From an uncultured Eggerthellaceae bacterium (GTDB lineage: Bacteria > Actinomycetota > Coriobacteriia > Coriobacteriales > Eggerthellaceae), in contig CAUDUM010000001.1 of the NCBI GenBank assembly GCA_958452575.1, forward strand, positions 439,490 to 503,489: DNA of 64,000 bases. Reading direction: 5' to 3'. Positions 26,603 to 35,323 of the stretch are shown one piece after another; positions within the stretch are counted from its first letter, which is position 1, and each line of letters opens with the position of its first letter. The position numbers and the translations under genes were made by a program. The notes beneath the pieces were generated by a model. It was not told the origin of the DNA and did not search any database. It saw only the letters and a list, made by a program, of their open reading frames with translations.

Positions 26603-27274
26603 TTGCAGGCAGTCCGTCCAACGACCCCCATGCGCCTTGCGCGCATAGCGGCGGCAGCGGCTTTGACGCTGCCTTTGCTGACAGCCGCCGCCTCGCCCGC
26701 TTACACTGACGAAGAATCCGCGCCGATCGCGGCATCCGCCCTCTCGGGAGTCGCGTCCCAAATCCAACACGTCGGCGACACCGCACTGCAGCGCGCCGAT
26801 GAAATCGCGATGCGCGCAAACCGCACGCTGTCCTACGACCCCGCTTTGATAGCGGCGATCGGAAGCCAGCAATCCACCGGGCACTGGGTATGCTGCCCTG
26901 GATTCTCATGCGCGTACGGAGATGCGATCATATACGGAACCGCGAATTCGCATGCGGCTTACGGATGCGGATGCTGCACCTGGCCCGGCTGGGGCGGAGG
27001 AAACTCCTCGTTCCGATCGCTCGGCACCGACCAGGCGCTGCTCCGCGAAGCCTATGACAATATCGCAGCTGGCAAGCCGACCGTCATCCATGTGTCGGGC
27101 TCCTCCAACGAGCACTGGATCTGCCTCATGGGTTATCGCGACGTGCAGGATCCCGACAATCTGACCTTGGACAACTTCATCGCGCTCGATCCCGTCGACG
27201 GAGCGCAGATCATCGCAAGCGATAGATACTCGCTTTACGGCGACGCGTGCGAGCACGTAAGCGACGCGATTTGA
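26603..27274 (+). CDS. Secreted C39-like cysteine peptidase family protein
   Basis: This 223-residue protein has an N-terminal signal sequence (positive start, hydrophobic LARIAAAAALTLPLL, Ala-rich cleavage region near residue 34). The mature part resembles C39-like papain-fold domains: Cys103 in FSCAYGDAII, His171 in NEHWICLMGY and Asp196 in FIALDPVDG are in the expected order and spacing. An unusual cysteine cluster lies at 97-98 and 122-125 (CGCC). The TTG at 26603 was chosen because AAAGGA is 9 bases upstream; an ATG at 26630 is an alternative. The substrate is unknown and the assignment is tentative. Confidence 0.7.
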   Translation: MQAVRPTTPMRLARIAAAAALTLPLLTAAASPAYTDEESAPIAASALSGVASQIQHVGDTALQRADEIAMRANRTLSYDPALIAAIGSQQSTGHWVCCPGFSCAYGDAIIYGTANSHAAYGCGCCTWPGWGGGNSSFRSLGTDQALLREAYDNIAAGKPTVIHVSGSSNEHWICLMGYRDVQDPDNLTLDNFIALDPVDGAQIIASDRYSLYGDACEHVSDAI

Positions 27275-27279
27275 TGAAG

Positions 27280-27311
27280 AAAGGCGGCACCGTCATCGGC
27301 GTCGCCTTTTT
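27280..27311 (+). terminator. Terminator of the C39-like gene
   Basis: AAAGGCG (27280-27286) pairs with CGCCTTT (27303-27309), which merges into TTTTT. It starts 6 bases after the stop codon. Confidence 0.75.
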
Positions 27312-27314
27312 GGC

Positions 27315-28235
27315 TTAGAGATTATCCCTCACCCATTGGATATTGCCCATAACCGTGGCGATGAGCTCGTCGAGGTCTTCGAACTTGCGCATGGGGCGAA
27401 GCCAATGAGCGAACTCGAGCTCCACCTGCTTGCCGTAGAGATCTCCGGAAAAATCGAGAAGATGGGCCTCGCAGGTGGCGGTGGCGCGATCCGCGAATGT
27501 CGCTGCCACGCCGACGTTGACCGCAGCTTTGTACCGAACGCCATCCACTAGCGCATACGCCGCATAGACGCCGTCTCCGAGCACGCGCAGCATATCCTCG
27601 ACGACAAGGTTGGCGGTGCGAAAGCCCATATCAGCGCCTTCCCCTCGTCCGGCAAGGACGGTGCCCTTGAGGGAATACCTCCTGCCCAGCAGACGGTTGG
27701 CGTCCTCGATGGCGCCCCTCTCCAGAAGCTTTCGGATGCGCGTGGCGGTGATGGGCGCCCCCTCCATCTCAAAAAGCTCGTGGGAGCGCACCAACATGCC
27801 GCGGGAGTCGCCCCAAAAGCGCATATCGGAGACCGTCCCCGTTGCGCGGACGCCGAATCTCAGATCGCAGCCGACATGGATCGCAGACGGCACGCTTGCG
27901 CCGAACGTCGCGTCCAAAAAGGCGTCGGGGGCCAAACCCGAAAGCTCGTCGGTGAAAGGCAGGATGGCGACGACGTCGGCCAGATCGGACAAACAGCCGA
28001 TACGCGCCTCGTTCGACATGAGCTTCTTCAACCGCTGCGGATGGAAACGCTCGTCAGGATCGACGTCGAAGGTAAGGACCACGAAACGACCGCCCGATCG
28101 CGACGCCTCCTTGCGTGCGCAATCGAGCAGGTAACGGTGCCCTCGATGCACGCCATCGAACACACCGAACGCGCAGCTGCTTTGCGCGAACAGGTCGCCG
28201 GGCGCATCGATGTCCACTTTATAGACAGCTGCCAC
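27315..28235 (-). CDS. ribF: Bifunctional riboflavin kinase/FAD synthetase
   Basis: This 306-residue enzyme phosphorylates riboflavin to FMN and adenylates FMN to FAD. The N-terminal FAD synthetase domain has AFGVFDGVHRGHRYLL (nucleotidyltransferase HxGH-like). Later come GCDLRFGVRATG and SHELFEMEGAPITATRIRKLL. The C-terminal riboflavin kinase domain contains GRGEGADMGFRTANL and VNVG. The start is a GTG at 28233-28235, 6 bases after AAAGGGG inside the 3' end of truB. The two genes overlap by 17 bases and are translationally coupled. Confidence 0.92.
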   Translation of the reverse strand: MAAVYKVDIDAPGDLFAQSSCAFGVFDGVHRGHRYLLDCARKEASRSGGRFVVLTFDVDPDERFHPQRLKKLMSNEARIGCLSDLADVVAILPFTDELSGLAPDAFLDATFGASVPSAIHVGCDLRFGVRATGTVSDMRFWGDSRGMLVRSHELFEMEGAPITATRIRKLLERGAIEDANRLLGRRYSLKGTVLAGRGEGADMGFRTANLVVEDMLRVLGDGVYAAYALVDGVRYKAAVNVGVAATFADRATATCEAHLLDFSGDLYGKQVELEFAHWLRPMRKFEDLDELIATVMGNIQWVRDNL

Positions 28236-29277
28236 GGGACACCCCTTTCTGGAAAACGCACGCAGCACGCCAAAAGCCCTTCGCAGCATCGAACGAATAC
28301 AACGCGACGAGCTTGTTCTCGGAGATGACCGAAACGATCTCGCCATCCCGAGGCCCTTCGCAGCTTTCGCGCACGCCCGCCGTGCATGCGCACAGCTCCA
28401 TCGCAGCGGATGTCCTGCGGCGGACGAACAGCGAAAGCTCGTCGGGGCGCAGCTGCGCGCCGTTGGCGATACGCGCTGCCAAAGGGCCGTCGGCAAAAGC
28501 GAAGCGGAAACCCAGCAGCTTGACCGGATCCAACGCCGCTGCCTCGCGCTCCGTCTCGAGCGCTTCCAGCGTCACGCATTCGTCAAGCGACAGCGATCCC
28601 GCGACGGTGCGTTGCAGCGCGGCCACATGGGCAGGACAGCCCAGGGCGACGCCCGCATCCCTGGCAAGCGATCTGATATAGGTGCCCTTGGAAACGCGAA
28701 ACTCAACATCCCACCAGGGAAGATCGACGATGACGGACCCATCGGAGCCCTCATCGGATGCCCCTGCGGGAAGCGCGTAGCCCCTGCCGATGGCGATCAG
28801 GCGCGCATCGATCACCTCGATTTCACGCGGCGTCAAGTCGATGATGGCACCTTGGCGTGCGGCCTCGTAGGCTTTCTTGCCGTTCACCTTGATCGCTGAA
28901 TACGCAGGCGGAAGCTGGTTGCGCTTTCCAATCTGCTGCGCGATGAAAAGCTCGGAGAACGCGCGATCCTCAAGCTCGGCGGGGACGTCCCCGCGTCGCA
29001 GGATCTCTCCTTCCGCATCGTCGGTGGTCGTCGAGATGCCGAACGCGATACGCACCCGATAGGTTTTGTCGTGCCCGGTAAAATAAGGATCGAGACGGGT
29101 CGCCGGCCCAACGCAGACGGGAAGCACGCCTTCGGCCATGGGATCGAGCGTGCCGGTATGGCCGACGCGACGCTCGCCGAACACGCGGCGCACGCGGTTG
29201 ACCACGTCATGCGAACTCATCCCAGTAGGCTTGTTGATACCGATCACCAAGCTGTAATCAGTGGATCCGCGTTTCAC
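28219..29277 (-). CDS. truB: tRNA pseudouridine(55) synthase
   Basis: This 352-residue enzyme makes pseudouridine 55 in the T loop of tRNAs. It begins with GINKPTGMSSHDVVNRVRR. The catalytic aspartate lies in GHTGTLDPMAEGVLPVC, and YRVRIAFG and GTYIRSLARDAG follow. A C-terminal extension of about 60 residues resembles a PUA-like domain. It overlaps nrnA by 4 bases at its start and ribF at its end. Confidence 0.94.
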   Translation of the reverse strand: MKRGSTDYSLVIGINKPTGMSSHDVVNRVRRVFGERRVGHTGTLDPMAEGVLPVCVGPATRLDPYFTGHDKTYRVRIAFGISTTTDDAEGEILRRGDVPAELEDRAFSELFIAQQIGKRNQLPPAYSAIKVNGKKAYEAARQGAIIDLTPREIEVIDARLIAIGRGYALPAGASDEGSDGSVIVDLPWWDVEFRVSKGTYIRSLARDAGVALGCPAHVAALQRTVAGSLSLDECVTLEALETEREAAALDPVKLLGFRFAFADGPLAARIANGAQLRPDELSLFVRRRTSAAMELCACTAGVRESCEGPRDGEIVSVISENKLVALYSFDAAKGFWRAACVFQKGVSRGSCL

Positions 29278-30302
29278 CGCAGCGCGCCTTCCCCTGAACC
29301 TGGTCCAGAATCGCCGGATACAAGCTCGGCCATCGCCTCGAGGACCGTCTGAAACGCCTGTCCCAGTTCCATTTCAAGCGTGAAACCAGCAGCCGCCTTA
29401 TGCCCTCCCCCGCCGAAGCGACGGGCGAGGACGCTGACATCCGTGTCGTCCTTGGCGCGGAGACTCCCCCGCACCGCATGATCCTGCTCACGCAGCATGC
29501 AGGCGACGCGCACTCCTTTGACCGAGCGGAGGCTGTTGATGATCGGCTCGGCATCCGGCTTGCTGGCGCCCAGCTCCTCGAAGTCTCCGATCGAAAGCCA
29601 GCTTGCAACGGCGGAGCCGTCGTCGGTGAATACCATGCGCTCGATCGCGCGCGCCTCCAGCTGGATGGATGCAAGGCGACGGTTCTGAAAAACCTCGCGC
29701 GCCACCATAGCGGGATCCGCGCCCGAAGCGACCATCTCCGATGCGGCAACAAGGGAAGCAGCATCGGTGTTCTGGTATTGGAAACGGCCCGTGTCGGTGA
29801 CGAGGCCGGTGTAGGCGCATGTCGCCACACGCTCATCCCGATGCTCCATCAGGTGTCCCGCAAGTTCCCAGACTAGCAGCGCCGTGGCGGCAGCATCGGG
29901 ATCGACGTACACCAGATCGGCCATCGTCGATTCGACCGCGTGATGGTCGACCGTGACTTTGAACGCGGCTCTGCCATGCAACGCGGAAGCATCTCCAATG
30001 CGCTCCACGGTGGGAACGTCCACGCCGACGAACACGCCGATGGGACCGTCGTAGGAGGATGGAGGCACAATCTCCCCGATACCCGGCAAAAACGAGAACG
30101 ACTCGTCGATGCAACCCTCATCCTCGGCAAGAACACAGGCGACGCGCTTGCCAAGGGAGCGCAGCGCATGCATAAGGGCGAGCTGCGATCCGATGCAGTC
30201 GCCATCAGGGCTCACATGCCCGCATATGACGATGTCATCGCGTTGCGCAAGCTCATCGGTGATAGCGCGCAACGTGGTGTTGGTTTGAGGGGTGGCCGTC
30301 AT
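29274..30302 (-). CDS. nrnA: DHH/DHHA1 phosphoesterase (NrnA-type)
   Basis: This 342-residue protein has a DHH domain with CGHVSPDGDCIGSQLAL, then VDVPTVER, VTVDHHAVEST and YTGLVTDTGRFQYQN. The C-terminal DHHA1 domain ends with RFGGGGHKAAAGF. NrnA proteins degrade short oligoribonucleotides and can dephosphorylate 3'-phosphoadenosine 5'-phosphate. It lies 3 bases after rbfA and overlaps truB (ATGA), the usual place for this gene in Gram-positive translation operons. Confidence 0.88.
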   Translation of the reverse strand: MTATPQTNTTLRAITDELAQRDDIVICGHVSPDGDCIGSQLALMHALRSLGKRVACVLAEDEGCIDESFSFLPGIGEIVPPSSYDGPIGVFVGVDVPTVERIGDASALHGRAAFKVTVDHHAVESTMADLVYVDPDAAATALLVWELAGHLMEHRDERVATCAYTGLVTDTGRFQYQNTDAASLVAASEMVASGADPAMVAREVFQNRRLASIQLEARAIERMVFTDDGSAVASWLSIGDFEELGASKPDAEPIINSLRSVKGVRVACMLREQDHAVRGSLRAKDDTDVSVLARRFGGGGHKAAAGFTLEMELGQAFQTVLEAMAELVSGDSGPGSGEGALR

Positions 30303-30305
30303 CGG

Positions 30306-30710
30306 CTACTCACCGTCTTCTAAGGCTGCGCCATCCACGTCGTCGGCGTCGATGCGCGCTGAAGCCTCGTTGCGCGGCGCATCGGCTGCCAAAGCCGTAG
30401 CGATGCGCTCGGCCTCGTCGACGCTCTTGTCCAGATGGAATCGCAGCTCCGGAGCCACACGCCACGACAGCTGGCGCGCCATCAGCGAGCGAATGCGCCC
30501 CGAAGCCGCCTTGAACGCCGCGGCAACCTCGTCATAGGATCCCGGCGCCGCCGTGTAGAACACGTTGCAGGCGCTGCGATCGTAGCTGACTTCGCACCCC
30601 GTGATCGTCACCAGCGAAAGCCGCGGATCCGAGATCTCGAACAACAGGATATTGGAGATGACCTCCCGAGCCTGTCCATTGACCCGGCGATTGGAAGAAC
30701 CCTGTTTCAT
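30306..30710 (-). CDS. rbfA: Ribosome-binding factor A
   Basis: This 134-residue KH-like protein binds the 30S subunit and helps 16S rRNA 5' end maturation. It starts NRRVNGQAREVISNILLFEISDPRL split over residues 6-31, and VTITGCEVSYDRSACNVFY and LSWRVAPELRFHLDKSVDEA follow. The acidic C-terminal tail is variable. AAAGGGG lies about 7 bases before the ATG at 30708-30710. A 260-base gap separates it from infB, which is longer than usual and contains a structured repeat. Confidence 0.92.
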   Translation of the reverse strand: MKQGSSNRRVNGQAREVISNILLFEISDPRLSLVTITGCEVSYDRSACNVFYTAAPGSYDEVAAAFKAASGRIRSLMARQLSWRVAPELRFHLDKSVDEAERIATALAADAPRNEASARIDADDVDGAALEDGE

Positions 30711-30827
30711 GATGCGCCCCTTTCGAAGTTGCATCCTTCATGCATTTCAGATTATTGCACACCCATCCGATGCGGGCGAAGCCCGCACGCTTCTTTATTC
30801 CGCGGACACAAGGCCTGACAACAAGAA

Positions 30828-30935
30828 GGCGGCGGAGGGACGTGCCGCGCGCAGTATCCGCACGAGCCGAACCGTCCAGTGGACGGTTCGTGCGAGCTCA
30901 GGACCTGTTTGAGCACGGCGTGTTCCTCCGCCGCC
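30828..30935 (-). repeat. Structured intergenic repeat, copy A
   Basis: Outer arms of 11 bases (30828-30838 with 30925-30935) enclose a variable inner hairpin (CGAACCGTCC at 30868-30877 with its complement at 30881-30890). Two short motifs between the helices, CGCGCGCAGTATCCGCA (30846-30862) and AGGACCTGTTTGAGCACG (30900-30917), recur almost unchanged in copy B at 53777-53890, while the helices differ. It lies between infB and rbfA. Confidence 0.72.
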
Positions 30936-30973
30936 CTGCCGGGGATAGACAACCCCGGCAGCATTCATTCTTG

Positions 30974-33751
30974 TTATTCGGTGCGTTCGACTTCCTTGAC
31001 CTTGTAGCCTTCGATCGTGTCGCCGACCTTGATGTCCTGGAACTTCTCCACGCCGATGCCGCATTCGTAGCCCTGCTTGACGGACTTGACGTCGTCCTTG
31101 AAGCGGCGCAGCGAAGCCAGGCTACCCTCGAAGATGACCGTGCCGTCGCGCACAATGCGCACCTTGTCGTCGCGGTTGATCTCGCCCTCGACGATGTAGC
31201 AACCGGCGACGGTGCCGACCTTGGGCACCTTGAAGGTCTCGCGGACCTCGGCGATGCCGGTGTCCTCCTCGACGATGTCGGGGGAAAGCAGGCCCACGCG
31301 CGCGGCATTGATATCCTCGATCGCCTGGTAGATGACCCTGTACAGGCGGATGTCAACCTTCTCCTTCTCAGCCAGCTGGCGCGACTTGCCGGTCGGACGC
31401 ACGTTGAAACCGATGATGATGGCGTCGGAGGCCGTAGCAAGAGTGACATCAGTCTCGGTGATGCCGCCGACGGCAGAGTGGACGATGTTGATCTTGACCT
31501 CAGACTGGTCCATCTTGTTGAACGCGTCGCGCAGAGCCTCGATGGAGCCTTGGACGTCGGCCTTGACGATGAGGTTGAGGTCGGTCTGCTTACCCTCCTC
31601 GATGCGGCTGAACAGGTCATCCAGGCTCATATGACTCTTGGACTCCTGCTCGGCCAGGCGGGCGCGCAGCGCACGCTCTTCGGCGAGCTTGCGGGCGTCG
31701 CGCTCGTCCTCGAAGACGCGGAACTCGTCGCCGGCGGTCGGAACGCTGGACAGGCCCAGGATCTCGACCGGGTCGGACGGCAACGCCGCATCGACGTGCT
31801 TGCCCTTGGGATCGACCAGGGCGCGCACACGGCCGTGCGACGTGCCTGCGACGACCGCATCGCCGGGATGCAGCGTGCCGCGCTGGACGAGCACGGTGGC
31901 CACCGGGCCGCGGCCCTTGTCCAGGTTCGCCTCGATGACGAAGCCGGAAGCGAGCGCGTCGGGGTTGGCCTTGAGCTCCAGGACGTCCGCCTGCAGCAGG
32001 ATCGTCTCGAGCAGATCGTCGATATGCAGCTTCTGCTTTGCAGACACCTCGACGAACATGTTCTTGCCGCCCCACTCCTCGGGGATGACGCCGTACTCGG
32101 TGAGCTCCTGGCGGACGCGGGTCGGGTCGGCGCCGGGCTTGTCGATCTTGTTGACGGCCACGACGATCGGCACGTCGGCTGCCTTGGCATGGTTGATAGC
32201 CTCGATGGTCTGCGGCATGACGCCGTCGTCAGCCGCCACGACGAGCACGATGACGTCGGTGACCTGCGCGCCACGGGCACGCATCGCGGTGAACGCCTCA
32301 TGACCGGGCGTGTCGATGAACGTGATCTGACGGCCGTCGATGTTGACGACGGAAGCGCCGATATGCTGCGTGATGCCGCCGGCCTCGCCCTCGGCGACGC
32401 CGGTGTGGCGGATGGCGTCGAGCAACGACGTCTTGCCGTGATCGACGTGGCCCATGACGGTGACTACGGGCGGACGCGGCTTGAGATCCTCCTCGGAGTC
32501 GTGGTACACGACCGCGTACTCCTCCTCGGGGGAAACGACGCGCACCTTGCGGCCCATGTCGTCGGCGATCAGGTCGATCAAGTCGTCGCTCATCGACTGC
32601 GTAAGCGTGAGCACCTGGCCCAGCATGAACAGGCGCTTGATGACGTCGTTGGGCTGCACGCCCAGCAGCTCGGCGAACTTGGCGACCGTCGCTCCCTGCG
32701 GGATCTCGACGACGGAATCGTCGAGCACCAGCGTGGGATCGAGGCCCTTCTCGATCGCCTCGAGCTCGGCGCGCTCGCGCGCTTCGGCCTCGCGCTTCTG
32801 CTTGCGCTTCTTGCGGCGGCCCTCGCCCTCATGGGTGCTGGCGGCGGCGACAGCGGCGCGCGCCTCGGCGAGCACCTTGTCGCGCTGCAGCTTCTCGGCC
32901 TGGACGGCCATCTGGGCGTAGCGGTCCTCGGGCTGCGCCATCTGGACCTCGAGCTCGGGAACGATCTGCTCGAAGTGCACGCCCTTCTTGCCATGGCCCT
33001 TCTTGCCCTTGCGGGCGGCAGCGCCTTGGCCGGCAGCAGCGCCCTTGCGCCCGGACGGAGCCGCAGCCTGCTGCTTCTTCTGCTCCTCGATGCGCTTTGC
33101 CTCGGACTCGATCTGGGAGAGCAGCGAATCGAAGCCGCCGCTGCGGCGCGTGCCGGGAGCGGGAGCCGGCTTATGCTGCTCGGAGGACTGCGCCTTGGCG
33201 CCGGACTTGCGATGCTGGCGCTGCTTGAGCGCCTCCTCGACAGCCTGCTTCTTGGCGACTTCCTTGGCCGCCGCGGCGGCGCGGGCACGGGCACGGGCCT
33301 CGGCGGCCTCGCGTGCCACGCGCTCCTTTTCGCTTTCGATCTGGCTCTCAAGCTTCTCGAACGGAGACGGGGAGGTCGGAGCGGAAGCGGGCTTGCCCTC
33401 CCCGCCCTGCGCGGGCCCGGCCTTTTTCTCAATGCCGGCGCGACGGGCGCGCTCGGCCTCGCGGCGGGCGCGCTCCTGCTCCACGGCCTCGCGGCGGGCG
33501 CGCTCCTCCTCGGCCTTCTTCTCCTCGGCCTCCTTCTTGCTGACGGCGGCCTCAGACGTCACGTCCTCCTTGCCGTCGGCGGTGACGCCCAGCTCGGCCT
33601 CGAGCTTTTTGCGCACCTTGACGACGTAGGCGTCGGCGAGCATGCTCGCATGGCTTTTCGCGGGGATCTTCATCTCATGGAGCTTGTCGAGCATCTCCTT
33701 GCTGGAAAGGTTGAATTCCTTGGCCAGCTCATGTACGCGCATGCTGGGCAT
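30974..33751 (-). CDS. infB: Translation initiation factor IF-2
   Basis: This 925-residue GTPase brings initiator tRNA to the 30S subunit. The N-terminal IF2_N element (RVHELAKEFNLSSKEML) is followed by a long Lys/Glu/Ala-rich low-complexity region to about residue 340. A second IF2_N-like segment (ATVAKFAELLGVQPNDVIKR) comes next. The G domain has GHVDHGKT (434-441), DTPGHEAF and NKID, followed by domains II-IV. The start at 33749-33751 follows GGAG; an ATG 9 bases later is possible. It is the centre of the rimP-nusA-rnpM-infB-rbfA operon. Confidence 0.96.
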   Translation of the reverse strand: MPSMRVHELAKEFNLSSKEMLDKLHEMKIPAKSHASMLADAYVVKVRKKLEAELGVTADGKEDVTSEAAVSKKEAEEKKAEEERARREAVEQERARREAERARRAGIEKKAGPAQGGEGKPASAPTSPSPFEKLESQIESEKERVAREAAEARARARAAAAAKEVAKKQAVEEALKQRQHRKSGAKAQSSEQHKPAPAPGTRRSGGFDSLLSQIESEAKRIEEQKKQQAAAPSGRKGAAAGQGAAARKGKKGHGKKGVHFEQIVPELEVQMAQPEDRYAQMAVQAEKLQRDKVLAEARAAVAAASTHEGEGRRKKRKQKREAEARERAELEAIEKGLDPTLVLDDSVVEIPQGATVAKFAELLGVQPNDVIKRLFMLGQVLTLTQSMSDDLIDLIADDMGRKVRVVSPEEEYAVVYHDSEEDLKPRPPVVTVMGHVDHGKTSLLDAIRHTGVAEGEAGGITQHIGASVVNIDGRQITFIDTPGHEAFTAMRARGAQVTDVIVLVVAADDGVMPQTIEAINHAKAADVPIVVAVNKIDKPGADPTRVRQELTEYGVIPEEWGGKNMFVEVSAKQKLHIDDLLETILLQADVLELKANPDALASGFVIEANLDKGRGPVATVLVQRGTLHPGDAVVAGTSHGRVRALVDPKGKHVDAALPSDPVEILGLSSVPTAGDEFRVFEDERDARKLAEERALRARLAEQESKSHMSLDDLFSRIEEGKQTDLNLIVKADVQGSIEALRDAFNKMDQSEVKINIVHSAVGGITETDVTLATASDAIIIGFNVRPTGKSRQLAEKEKVDIRLYRVIYQAIEDINAARVGLLSPDIVEEDTGIAEVRETFKVPKVGTVAGCYIVEGEINRDDKVRIVRDGTVIFEGSLASLRRFKDDVKSVKQGYECGIGVEKFQDIKVGDTIEGYKVKEVERTE

Positions 33752-33757
33752 ATACCA

Positions 33758-34054
33758 CTACTCCTCTACTATCTCCTGCGACTGGCGCAGAGCCGAAGCG
33801 ATCTCGGCTTCGATCCGATCGTACTGCTGCTGATCGAGCTTCGTCCTCAGCGCCCGCTCGAGCTTATGGGCCTTGACGGCGCTTGCAAAGCAGGAGGCAG
33901 AGCACACGTATGCGCCCCGGCCCGCAGCCTTGCCTGTGCCGTCGAAAGCCGCCGAACCGTCGGAGGCGCGCACGATGCGCAGAAGCTCGCCCTTGCCCGC
34001 CTGCTTGCCGCAGGCGATGCAAGTACGCTGCTTTTTGACGCTTTGCGTGCCCAC
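33758..34054 (-). CDS. rnpM: YlxR/RnpM family RNA-binding protein
   Basis: This 98-residue basic protein is of the YlxR (DUF448) family, found between nusA and infB in most Gram-positive bacteria. It has been reported to bind and modulate RNase P in B. subtilis. The conserved RTCIACGKQAGKGELLRIVR segment spans residues 10-29, with the following AAGRGAYVCSASC and a basic C-terminal helix. It starts at GTG 34052-34054 behind GAGGAGG and ends 6 bases before infB. Confidence 0.9.
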   Translation of the reverse strand: MGTQSVKKQRTCIACGKQAGKGELLRIVRASDGSAAFDGTGKAAGRGAYVCSASCFASAVKAHKLERALRTKLDQQQYDRIEAEIASALRQSQEIVEE

Positions 34055-34081
34055 CGTGCTCCTCCTCAGGATGGTCTTCGT

Positions 34082-35293
34082 CTATTCGCCGTCCATGAAC
34101 GCGTGGACACCGCAGTAACGGCTGTCCGGACGCGCGTGGTTGCGGCAGTGCACGCCGTCATCGCTGATGTAGGCGCACAGCTCCTCCTCCATGGGCTCCT
34201 CCTCGTCGATGAGCATGTTCTCATCTTCCTCGGGAACGGCGCCCGTGAACGAAGCACTCTTGATGTCGATGTGCCATCCGGTCAGACGTGCGGCGAGGCG
34301 GGCGTTCTGGCCCTCCTTGCCGATCGCCAGCGAAAGCTGGTCATCGGGCACGATGACCGTGGCGAAGTGCTTTTCCTCGTCGGCGATGACGCGCGTCACC
34401 TTGGCGGGCGAAAGCGCGTTGGCCACGTAGACGGCGGGATCCTCGTTCCACTGGATGACGTCGACGCGCTCGTTGTGCAGCTCCTCGACGACCATGCGCA
34501 CGCGGCTGCCCTTGGGGCCGACGCACGCGCCGACGGGATCGAGGTTGCTCTCGCGCGAGGCGACGGCCACCTTGGAGCGGGCGCCGGGCTCGCGGGCGAT
34601 GGACTTGATCTCCACCAGACCGTCATAGATCTCGGGAACCTCGATCTCGAACAGACGGCGGATGAGGCCCGGATGCGTGCGGGAGACCACGATCGAGGGA
34701 CGGGCTTGGTCGCCGCGCATGCGCGGAGGCTCGTTCTGAGGATCGCGCACCTCGATGATCAGCACCTTCAGGCGCTGGTTGTGGCGGTAGCGCTCGCCGT
34801 CGGGGCGCTCGTTGCGCTCGTTGGGATTGCGCTTGAGGTCGTAATGCGGCAGCTCGGCTTCGACGCCGTCGCGGATCTTGATGATCGTGAAATCGGGCGT
34901 GCCCTGCAGCACCGTGCCGGTGACCAGATCGCCCACACGGCTGGAGAACTCCTCGTAGATGGACTGGCGGCCAGCCTCGCGCACGATGGAGCTGATGACG
35001 CTCTTGGCGTTTTGGGCGGCGATGCGGCTCACGTCGTCAGGAGTGACGTCGCGCTCCTCGAACTCGGCGTACTCGCCGGTCTCGGGATCGGGATCGCCCT
35101 TGGGGACAAGCTCGTACACGTAGATCTTGCCGGTCTGGCGGTCGATCGTCACGCGAGCATCCCACTCGAGATCGAGGATATGCTGATAGCTTTTGGCCAG
35201 CGACGCCTCGAGGCGGTCGATCAGGTACAGCTCGTCGATCTTGCGCTCATGGGCAAGCGCCTGAAGAGCCTCGATCAGTTCGGAAGTTGCCAC
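34082..35293 (-). CDS. nusA: Transcription termination/antitermination factor NusA
   Basis: This 403-residue protein binds RNA polymerase and nascent RNA. It has the N-terminal polymerase-binding domain (1-125), S1 domain (about 130-200, GDLVTGTVLQGTPDF) and KH1/KH2 domains (PGARSKVAVASRE, GACVGPKGSRVRMV, LAIGKEGQNARLAARL). The C-terminus carries an unusual short tail with a C-x9-C-x2-H-x7-C-x2-H pattern after an acidic linker, which could bind zinc. It follows rimP by about 30 bases. Confidence 0.95.
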   Translation of the reverse strand: MATSELIEALQALAHERKIDELYLIDRLEASLAKSYQHILDLEWDARVTIDRQTGKIYVYELVPKGDPDPETGEYAEFEERDVTPDDVSRIAAQNAKSVISSIVREAGRQSIYEEFSSRVGDLVTGTVLQGTPDFTIIKIRDGVEAELPHYDLKRNPNERNERPDGERYRHNQRLKVLIIEVRDPQNEPPRMRGDQARPSIVVSRTHPGLIRRLFEIEVPEIYDGLVEIKSIAREPGARSKVAVASRESNLDPVGACVGPKGSRVRMVVEELHNERVDVIQWNEDPAVYVANALSPAKVTRVIADEEKHFATVIVPDDQLSLAIGKEGQNARLAARLTGWHIDIKSASFTGAVPEEDENMLIDEEEPMEEELCAYISDDGVHCRNHARPDSRYCGVHAFMDGE

Positions 35294-35323
35294 GTCTGCG
35301 TTCCTTTCCCTCGTTCCGGCCGT

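Noticed and set aside
26297..26884. A 195-codon minus-strand frame upstream of the C39-like gene
   Set aside because: It overlaps the signal-peptide coding region antisense and has no start signal or known domain.
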